Part shown: in pieces, positions 1 through 64,000 of the stretch
How the letters are laid out: the number at the start of each line of letters is the position of its first letter
Position numbering within the stretch: position 1 is the first letter of the stretch
NCBI GenBank assembly: GCA_036898135.1
Contig: CM072514.1
Coordinates: 13,145,715 to 13,209,714 of the forward strand
Origin: Oncomelania hupensis
Taxonomy: Eukaryota; Mollusca; Gastropoda; Littorinimorpha; Pomatiopsidae
DNA: 64,000 nt
Reading direction: 5' to 3'
Program-made: the position numbers and the translations under genes
The notes under the pieces: model-generated
What the model was told of the DNA's origin: nothing
Database searches by the model: none
Seen by the model: only the letters and a program-made list of their open reading frames with translations

Positions 1-62
<62 letters not shown>
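1..62. repeat. (AAT)n microsatellite
   Basis: Perfect trinucleotide run at the window start; it continues to the left of the window. Confidence 0.95.
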
Positions 63-65
<3 letters not shown>

Positions 66-392
66 GCATTTTCCCAAAGCGTGATTTTCACAAAACCACG
101 GGTTCAAGGGGCGGGTCTGCGCCACAAGTTTACAATGAACATGGTTTCAGTCTAGAAGGAAAATCTCATTGATGTGATTTACAACATTATCATAAAGCAA
201 ATCATGTACAGACACTTGCGATGCAATTTGCATATATAGTAACATGAAAAATTGGTCTACTGTAATATCCTTCCGGTTTTCAACACACGCCAAACTGCAT
301 CCTTGCAACACATTTTCGACAAAACAGTTTAATGCCACAGGCGCCCGAATCGGAATGCGTTGGAAAGTGTCGTTTCTATACTACTAGTAACT

Positions 393-540
393 TAGTAGTA
401 GCAGTAGTTGTAGTAGCAGCAGTAGTAGCAGTAATAGTAGTAGTAGTAGTGATAGTAGTAGCAGTAGTTGTAGTGGTAGCAGTAGCAGCAGTAGCAGCAG
501 TAGCAGTAGTTGTAGTAGCAGCAGCAGTAGTAGTAGTAGT
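393..540. repeat. Imperfect (AGT/AGC)n microsatellite
   Basis: GTA, GTT, GCA and GTG triplets alternate for about 150 bp. Open frames through it are poly-Val or poly-Leu artefacts. It abuts dispersed repeat copy 1. Confidence 0.85.
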
Positions 541-1103
541 TTCCCCCGTTGGGGTGCCGGGGGTTTCAGTATAAATAGTATCCCCACTTTCTGGAAATTT
601 AGTGCTTTAAATTCCCACTGTAGATGTCTTTCTCATTTGCTCTTTCTCATTCCTGCTCTGTTCTATCAATCTGCTATACTATCTTCTTCTTCGCTAGACC
701 AGTCACCTATCTTTTTTTTGAAAACTCTTCCAGGACAAGACTCCTTATTTGTGTATGAGGTCTGTTGGATCAGCTTGGGAATATTGGACGCTTTCTGCCA
801 GGTGGTCACTAGGGCTTCCTATGATGTTATTATTTAGCAATGTAGGCATTTTATATGTATATGTTTTGTTGATAATTTATAATGATGTTTGTATTCTATT
901 TTGTTTTTTGTAAACAGGGGTTCGATAAATTAGAGTACAGCCTCAGCGTCCCCTGCGTGGGATGTCTTTATTGTAAAGTGACTGGCTGGTGGAGAGCTTT
1001 CAGTTTTACCACTAGGGTTGTTTCAGCAGATCTTTGATGCGGATCAGGGGTTGTCCGGTCCTGATTTGGCTCGGAAGAGTCCGCTGGACCTAAAGCAATA
1101 ATA
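541..1103 (+). repeat. Unclassified dispersed repeat, copy 1
   Basis: About 560 bp beginning TTTCAGTATAAATAGTATCC after a GC-rich lead and ending GAGTCCGCTGGACCTAAAGC. Close copies lie at 9385-9975 and 48797-49359. No coding capacity or terminal repeat recognised; it may be the 3' end of a retroelement. Confidence 0.75.
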
Positions 1104-1139
1104 ATGTAATGTAATGTAGTAGTAGTTATTTATGTAATC

Positions 1140-1390
1140 GTTATTATATAGCGCTTTTCCAGCTAAAGAGCTGCTCAAGGCGCTGGTCGATACAAGATCT
1201 AACTCAAACCGCCCGATGCGCCCACTTGATGCCTTTGGGTGCATCATCTGACGCCACAGACAACTGAGCACAATCCTGGGTGACCGAGTGTGGGGGAAAT
1301 GGGACCTAGTGTTTGCTTGGTGTAGCCGCCACTCACCCGCCTAGGACATGAGCGTCAGGATCTTTACAGTCCGTGCCATGAAATGCCTGC
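1140..1390 (-). repeat. 250 bp dispersed repeat, copy 1
   Basis: Reverse-orientation relative of 39665-39900 and 46540-46775, sharing AAAGATCCTGACGCTCATG and a terminal AGCGCT block. Probably a SINE or LINE 3' end. Confidence 0.6.
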
Positions 1391-1439
1391 GTGCATCGAA
1401 GGGATAAGGGTGCATTGTTTCAGGGTCATGTGATTCTTT

Positions 1440-1486
<47 letters not shown>

Positions 1487-2435
1487 AATTTTTTTTAATT
1501 TTATTTACCTTATTGTCCCTTTTTCATAGGGAAATTCTGGGCCGCCTCCCCTGGGGAAAGCGTAGTCGCAGCCTGTGGCGCGCCCAAACCCAACCTACCT
1601 AACATTAGTTGTGATTTTGAAATTTTAATGCGCTGAACAAATAATAAACTGTATTTTCCACTCAGTGGAAGCGAGTTCAAGGCAAAGAGAACGCTCTTTT
1701 ATTTGCGGGCAGCTTACAACGATAAAGTGGCTGTGCACGGTTGATCATCACAACTCACAAAAAAAAAGATGCTTGGTGTGGGTCAGCTATAATGGAAAAA
1801 TTCACCGTAGCCATGTTGGACCGTGCAGTCTAAAAGCTAAATTTTCAAGTTTCAATGCTTTCCTTAGAATCAGCTATGAGCAGCCACATCATCATTGACA
1901 CGATTAAGCTGTAAATAGTTGATCCGTCTATTTTATTGCAGCACTCTTTTGCAGAGTTGCGCGCGTCATTCATCGTTAGTCATCCTATTTCGCAGTCATT
2001 TAAAAGATTTCAATGCCTGATTGTTGATACGTGTGGAGTCAGCTTAACACAGCTTACTACAATCTAACTATATAATTGCACCACTACTTCCGGTATATGC
2101 CTACGTCCTGCATAGCAGTCAACAAACTGTGATTGGATGCGGTGGGCGAAGGAAGAAATCGAGTGGAAGGAAAACAAGATTAAGAGTTAGGAAAAAACCC
2201 TGCCGAGCATGCAGGAAAAACCAGCAGCCTTTTCGAAGATAAAGGATTAGACAGAAATAGCTAAATAAATGGCCATTTGAAAACGCTACAGTAGAGCGGT
2301 GCAAAATCACAGCAAAACTAAGTTTATCCCCTGGCTGAAGTAAAAGTGAATCAGTAGCATACTAACGGAGCTGACAGATGTCAAGATATTAAACATTCCA
2401 GTAGATTGGGTGATTTAGGAAATGGTGATATAAAT
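1440..2435. other. Region upstream of SSUH2
   Basis: It holds an (AGT)n run at 1440-1484 and no coding region I can support. The 5' UTR and promoter of SSUH2 should lie here or further left. I see no clear TATA or initiator assignment. Confidence 0.4.
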
Positions 2436-33462
<31,027 letters not shown>

Positions 33463-33678
33463 ACGACGAAGACGACGACGATGATAAAGATGATGATGAC
33501 AACCAAGTCGCATTTAGTACAATCTTACAATCAAGCATGTTACGCCATAAGGACGACTACGATTTTTGGACAAGAATGAATGATGATGATGATGGTGATG
33601 ATGGTGATGATGATAATGATGATGGTGATGATGATGGCGATGATGATGATTATGATGGATGAAAAGAGAGAGAGAGAG

Positions 33679-33716
<38 letters not shown>

Positions 33717-33919
33717 TGGTAAAAAGGTTAACGAGCTAAGGATGTTATTGATATTTTTTTAATTTGGTCTCGATGGCGTAAAATTACACAAACAAAACTA
33801 TCATTGACAAGATGCCACACAAAAAGTGTAAACAGTTTCTTTTTTTTAATTGTTTTCCCGTTCCATTTTGACTAGAAAATCCAAAAGCAAAGTTTGATCG
33901 CATTTATTTTTGACTTCAC

Positions 33920-33996
<77 letters not shown>

Positions 33997-34300
33997 CAAC
34001 AACAACAACAACAACCAAAATAGCAACAACAACAATAACAGTAGCATAACTACGATGAAAACACCAAACACACACACACAAATATTTAAAAAAAAAGAAA
34101 AAAAAAGCTTACAATATGGCTAATATCATATAGCGTATCATACATAATAGCTGATGTCATACTAGGTACATATATTTTCTACAAACGTGTAAATATAATG
34201 ATCAATGCGTGTGAGACTAATACTAGCGTACGAGACATTTTTCTAGAAAGAACAATTGTTCAATGAATCGTTGTTACTACCATTGTCATAATTCTGTGAT
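33463..34300. other. SSUH2 3' flank with microsatellites
   Basis: GAT/GAC repeats (33465-33655), (GA)n (33666-33714) and (AAT)n-(AAC)n (33921-34035). No coding region seen. The 3' UTR of SSUH2 should begin here; the poly(A) site is not evident. Confidence 0.6.
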
Positions 34301-34309
34301 TCGATCAAG

Positions 34310-34570
34310 TAGTAGTAGTAGTAGTAGTAGGAGTAGGGGGAGGGGGAGGAGGAGGAGGTGGAGGAGTAGTAGTAGGAGGAGGAGTGGATCTGCTGATCCT
34401 TAATCCTTGCGGCTTATTTAGTGTCCGTTCTTTGTGTGACTCACATGTAGTCAGGTCTAGCAGGCTGAAGACGATCAATTATGAATCATATTCATAGATT
34501 ATATCCTTCAAAACCTTTTGTTCGTCAATGAGATTTTTAAAAAGTTTCAAGCTGGGTTCTCGTTTAACGA
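34310..34570 (-). mobile_element. 3' end of a CR1/Jockey-type LINE
   Basis: It begins with an (AGT)n tail on the plus strand and shares CGGCTTATTTAGTGTCC and the CTTTTGTTCGTCAATGAGAT region with the LINE at 55115-56215. A short 5'-truncated copy of the same family. Confidence 0.72.
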
Positions 34571-34626
34571 TATCAAACAATATTGTTTTCGTCTGCGATT
34601 CCACCAAAAACAGTGATGTTCCCTAT

Positions 34627-34790
34627 GAGATTGTATTTTCTGTGATTGAACAATTCCGATGTTCTAACTTTTGTTGTATTTTCTGTGATTGAACAATTCC
34701 AATGTGTCTAATCTTTGTTGTATTTTCTGTGATTGAACAATTCCAATGTGTCTAATCTTTGTTGTATTTTCTGTAATCGACAAATAATGT
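34627..34790. repeat. 44 bp minisatellite
   Basis: About 3.5 units of TTGTATTTTCTGTGATTGAA + CAATTCCAATGTGTCTAATC + TTTG, in the intergenic region. Confidence 0.92.
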
Positions 34791-34799
34791 TTTAACAGA

Positions 34800-37700
34800 T
34801 CTTTTGACGCGTCTATCGGGCTGCTATTAATGTTATAGAGGCAGCTGGACCGAAAGCGACGCTGACGTCAATCTGTGTATCAGAGGCTGTTGAGAACATA
34901 GACCAACACACTGTCTAGGCTTGATAGATATCTGACACTCCGCTAGCGGCAAGATCATCTCTTTAGTGAAAACTGACCTGTTTCTTGAAAAAAAGTGTTT
35001 AGCGTTTGCAAAATGGTACTGTGTGCTGTATAGCGATTCCAGTGTGACGTATGACTGACGTAAATAACAACGTGACGTACCCATAAACTGGTGGTCCCAC
35101 ATAATACAATCAAGAGTTGTCAAAATTCGTATAAATTGTTTAATTTGTCTGAAAACAAGTACAGGAATTCGATTATTATGCCACTCCAGTGGAATGGTGA
35201 TCCAAATATATTTGTAAAATAATAATTGCTACAGGAAAAAAAAAAAACATAATAAAATGTTCCCCCCCCCCCCCCCCCCAAAAAAAAAAAAGAAAAAAGA
35301 AAAGATACATCTTTTTGGGGACATACACACACACACATACACACACACAAACACAAAAATAAACACACAACACATGCGCGCGCACACTCACACACACACT
35401 TACACACACATGCATTTGCTTAGCTTATAAAATTGCTAAGATACAAAATATCATGAGATCGGCTGGAAATGAAGAGTTTCAATATTTCAAAGTTTTGTTA
35501 GATATTTTTCCTCAAAATTTGGATCGCTGTTATCTGATTATCATTATGTGGGATGACACACTGGTTGAATTTTGTGTTTATCTCATGAATAATATTTTCC
35601 AAATTTGTGTAAATGATGAACGATATTCATGAATCTATGTTAATTCTATTTGTTCCAGTTGCAGTCTGTTGATTTCATTACATTACCTCTCTCACACTTA
35701 CTCGATGGACGGACATGAATGATACGACTATATGTACAAAACTCTACGAAACAATTGTGTAAATATACACAATTCTACGAGAAACGTGTCCAGCTATACA
35801 ACACTTTACGAGAAACGTGTCTAAATATACATAAATCCTACTTAATTATTTAAATATTTAAATATCTTTTTTTTAAATTACACAAACATTTAAAATAATA
35901 TTAGACTAAAAAATATTGAACTTTAAATTATGCATGACGTGTTAAAAGTACACGAACATTGGAATAATACTAGACTAAGATTATTAAATTTGCAAGTATG
36001 CATAGCTCATTAAAAATATATCGAAGTGATTGTAAATGATTTTTAATGCAATGTCTAATTACATTAGGTGATGACTTTTTTTTTTTAAACCTCCAAAATA
36101 ACATTTAATTTAATATCTAATTATGTTAAATGCTACACAATCTAAGGAAAATGAAAACTATATTAAAAATACCATCAACAACAACAAAATGTGTGATACT
36201 ATCAAAGATAACAAACCTATTGTTTGTTTGTTTGGGTTTTTTGGGTGTTTTTTTGTAAACTGAAGAATTGTACTCGACAGTGTGTAGAAATGTGCACAAT
36301 TATAAGTTTGCAATGAATTAACAGCAAAATCCTTTTTTTTTAAATCTGTATTATTATGTATTATTGTTATTAATTACAAAGCTGTAAATCTGTTTTGTTT
36401 TGTCTTGTATTTCACTGTTGCATTGTTATATAATGCGTGATATTGCATAGTCTTAAAGGTTGCTTGCGCGTGTATACATGTGTGTGAGCGCAGACAGGTT
36501 TTATTCAGCTATAAATATACCACAACATCACGAACAAGTGTAAAAGTAACTGCTGCTTATCATTAACCTTCTTCACCTTTTTCTTATCACATTTCGATAG
36601 GTATCGCGTAATTAAATATTCATTACAAATATCTACATCGCACATAATAATGTTTTCTACATCAGATATATATTGTTTGCTGTTAATAAATCATCAATCA
36701 TCATTTACACTGAAAAATATGTTTTTCTTTAATGACGATTTTTCCTGTTACACGAATAAAATAAATTTTGGAAATGACATTTTCTTTCCTGTCTTTATTT
36801 AATAAGATTTAGTAGTTTTAGTCCTGGTTTTGGGTAGTAAGATAATTTAAAATAATTTTTAAAATCAGGTGAAGTAATTGTGCTCATTTCCTCTATCTTG
36901 GCGACCTTTACTTTCAGTCTAGGTTCATAACTATCTATTTTCTCATCTGACGGCATTACTATGTGAATGTATCGTCAAGTACGTCATCATTAAAGTAAAT
37001 TGAAATGACAGTTTCTGCTTACAATAATCAAACACAAATGAAAGCTGATCGGTAATTTCAAAAAGGCGGACAAGAACACAATGCATTTCTTGTGAAGAGG
37101 GGTACAGTACATAGGCTTACAAATGAGAAATGTGAAAGGATACCTCAAAACAGGAACTGTATATCATGGCGAAGTAACGGTACAGGGATATAGTGAGCTG
37201 ATGGTTGTGGAAAAAGTGTGTATATTCGGGGGGGAGGGGAGGGGGGAGAGGGGTAAAGCTTATGAGAAAAGAATGGGAGGGAAGACTTAGGAGAAAAAAA
37301 GGGGAGGGAAGGCTTAGTAGAAAAGAAGGGGAGGGACGATGGAGGGGATTCTGTGAAATGATATGACTAATGAAGCAGGGAGAGTAAAGATGTTGTGATG
37401 AGGTGAGGTGAGGATGGCGTGGGTGGTGGTGGATGTGAGGTGGGGTGGGGGGGGGGAATTGGGTTTGAGTACCACGTATGAATAATAGGGGGTGGAGATG
37501 ATTTAGCAGGTAATAAACAAAATAAATCAAAACTGTTGGGTTTTTTTCTACAACAGTGATCATGAGAACCATAGGCCTAACTATAAAATGCTGTTACTAT
37601 CCATTCTTTCTTTTTAACCGCTCTAATCTCCCTTCTAAATTACAAGCAAAGCACAAACAAGCATGGGAGGATATTGGGTACAGACCGCCAATATATTGAG

Positions 37701-38534
37701 CCAAGCCGAGCCTTCCTACTTTTCAATATAGGGAGTAGGATCGGAAGTCTCAGACGCGATGTATGGGGGACATGTATCTCTTTGGTCAACCCCTTTATAC
37801 AGCGGCAACACTAAAGCTCGTCTTCGTTATAAATGCGTCCCTTAACTAAATGCAATGTTAACCTCGTACATTTGCATATATTATTATATTAGGAAGCATA
37901 AGGCCATCTCTACATAACAAAGTTTAAAAGGTTGTTTTTTTTTCCTATGGCCACAGTGGGAGACTTACAGTTAAAACATATTTGCAATATGCATTTAACA
38001 GCAAATAGTCCGTTAACGCAGTAAATCAAATGCACGGGTACGGTACTCATAATATTGAGGAACTAGCTTTTACTTCAATCATTTAATCCCATAATAGTGA
38101 AAGACAACAGGATTATCGTGGAGAGGTGCGTGAGGGGATGGTATGGAGTGAGGGAAGCGAGCAATTTCAGCTGTGTGTATGTAACAATATGAAACCTTAA
38201 TCCAAAAGTCGTTCTCAGCAATAGGCACAAAAGTTCAATAACAATTGCAAAAATGTGGTCGAAACAAATTTTTAGCAGTGTGCACAACAAACTCCAATAG
38301 AAGTAAATGGTCGTTTAGCAAGTTAAGCATCAAGAGGCCGTAAGGCATTTCGACGTGAATCTTTGAACCAATGAGAATTAGTTTCAAACCAAAAACTTCG
38401 ATCACAATGGGAATTTTTAAACAAATCTTCAAAACAAATGAAATTTTAAACTTTGAAGATCAAAACCTGTGTATAGCTCACAGACATACTTGTTTTGGTA
38501 GTGTGATTGTACATGTAACGTCCCTGGTCCCTGT
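34800..38534. other. Intergenic region between the convergent genes
   Basis: AT-rich, no ORF with recognisable protein. A C/A run and (AC)n lie at 35260-35400; 35860-36780 is especially AT-rich; G-rich low-complexity DNA lies at 37226-37460. The 3' UTR of the receptor gene must extend leftwards from 38534, but I cannot place its poly(A) site. Confidence 0.5.
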
Positions 38535-62778
<24,244 letters not shown>

Positions 62779-63230
62779 CTGGTAGAGAAGTACAGAATAA
62801 AATAATCGATCAAAGTGAATAAAATGTATAAGTATGAATAAAATGTACATTTTAAAAATTTTTAAATGATAATAAATAAGATAACATAAAATAATAGATA
62901 AATGATTAAGTCCATTCGGCTGTTTTCTTCTCACGGTGGTGGGGGTGGGTGGGCTTGCGTGTGTGTGTTTGTGTGTGTGCGTGTGGAGAGAGACAGACAG
63001 CAACAGAGAGAAAAAAAACAGAAACAGAGAGAGAGAGAGTAATCTGTTGTAAGATGGAGTGGTTTGTTGGTGGTTGCTGTGGTTGTGATGGGGATGATAT
63101 GAGTGGCGCGTTCTATCATTGAAACAGAGAATTAGTCGGAGTCATTCCTTTTCTCTCGACTTTATTCTGTCCGTTGAATTGTTATAAAACATTCCTTATA
63201 ATTATGTCAATACTTTCCGTTATCACACCT
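62779..63230. other. Receptor intron upstream of the first visible exon
   Basis: AT-rich DNA, (GT)n at 62957-62983 and GA-rich DNA at 62990-63040. I see no further exon, so the N-terminal exon(s) lie beyond the satellite. Confidence 0.5.
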
Positions 63231-63231
63231 C

Positions 63232-63986
63232 ACAATAATATTTCCACGCATTACTTTGTTCTGAACTGTTCATTACTTTGTTCTGAACTATTCATTACTT
63301 TCTTCTGAACTGTTCATTACTTTGTTCTGAACTGTTCATTACTTTGTTCTGAACTATTCATTACTTTCTTCTGAACTGTTCATTACTTTGTTCTGAACTA
63401 TTCATTACTTTGTTCTGAACTATTCATTACTTTGTTCTGAACTGTTCATTACTTTGTTCTGAACTATTCATTACTTTGTTCTGAACTGTTCATTACTTTG
63501 TTCTGAACTATTCATTACTTTGTTCTGAACTGTTCATTACTTTGTTCTGAACTATTCATTACTTTGTTCTGAACTGTTCATTACTTTGTTCTGAACTGTT
63601 CATTACTTTGTTCTGAACTGTTCATTACTTTGTTCTGAACTGTTCATTACTTTGTTCTGAACTTTTCATTACTTTGTTCTGAACTTTTCATTACTTTGTT
63701 CTGAACTGTTCATTACTTTGTTCTGAACTGTTCATTACTTTGTTCTGAACTTTTCATTACTTTGTTCTGAACTATTCATTACTTTCTTCTGAACTATTCA
63801 TTACTTTCTTCTGAACTATTCATTACTTTCTTCTGAACTATTCATTACTTTCTTCTGAACTATTCATTACTTTCTTCTGAACTATTCATTACTTTCTTCT
63901 GAACTATTCATTACTTTGTTCTGAACTATTCATTACTTTCTTCTGAACTATTCATTACTTTCTTCTGAACTATTCATTACTTTGTC
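63232..63986. repeat. 22 bp satellite array
   Basis: About 34 units of CATTACTTTGTTCTGAACTG + TT, with variants ATT/GTT/TTT at one end and TTGTTC/TTCTTC inside. The TTCTTC variant dominates from about 63780. Flanked on the right by the window end. Confidence 0.95.
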
Positions 63987-64000
63987 TCAACCACCGAACA

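Overview
The window is animal nuclear DNA. Genes are split into short GT-AG exons, introns carry nested retroelements and DNA transposons, and long microsatellites are everywhere. The SINE types, a Gmr1-like Ty3/Gypsy element and the receptor architecture fit a lophotrochozoan, probably a gastropod mollusc; this assignment is inference. Two host genes can be read with confidence. They are convergent, tail to tail.

Left gene (+, 2436-33462): an SSUH2 orthologue (Ssu-2 homolog, DnaJ-type CxxCxGxG zinc-finger protein). Twelve coding exons join in perfect phase to 376 codons plus stop. Its introns hold most of the mobile DNA on the left: a foldback MITE, a CR1/Jockey-type LINE fragment, a tRNA-derived SINE, a Tc1 transposon with one nonsense codon, 33-34 bp and 41 bp satellite arrays, tandem copies of a terminal-inverted-repeat element, RTE-type LINE pieces with an inserted MITE, a THAP-domain relic, a hairpin MITE 24 bp from exon 10, and in intron 11 a complete 9.56 kb LTR retrotransposon.

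The LTR retrotransposon (23135-32695; 2,021 bp LTRs; target duplication CTTAT) belongs to Ty3/Gypsy by sequence, but its integrase precedes reverse transcriptase, as in the Gmr1 group. It landed inside an older SINE, and another copy of the same SINE family sits inside its own integrase region. Its pol also has an in-frame TGA, so this copy is defective.

The segment 33463-38534 between the genes is AT-rich and holds microsatellites, a LINE 3' end and a 44 bp minisatellite, with no convincing gene.

Right gene (-, 38535-62778, 5' end beyond the window): an adhesion G-protein-coupled receptor. Twenty exons join in phase to 2,366 codons plus stop. Order from the N-terminal side: C-type lectin-like domain 1, C-type lectin-like domain 2, Ig-like domain, pre-GAIN region, GAIN domain, GPS cleavage motif (HL/T), seven membrane helices and a Ser-rich tail. 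The outstanding feature is exon 3 (3,428 bp). It places about 1,100 residues of Ser/Thr/Gln/Gly repeats between the second and third conserved cysteines of lectin domain 1, so a mucin-like stalk grows out of a lectin loop. Introns of this gene contain RTE-type, CR1/Jockey-type and I-type LINE fragments, a third copy of the inverted-repeat element split by an unclassified repeat, and many microsatellites. A 22 bp satellite fills the last 0.8 kb.
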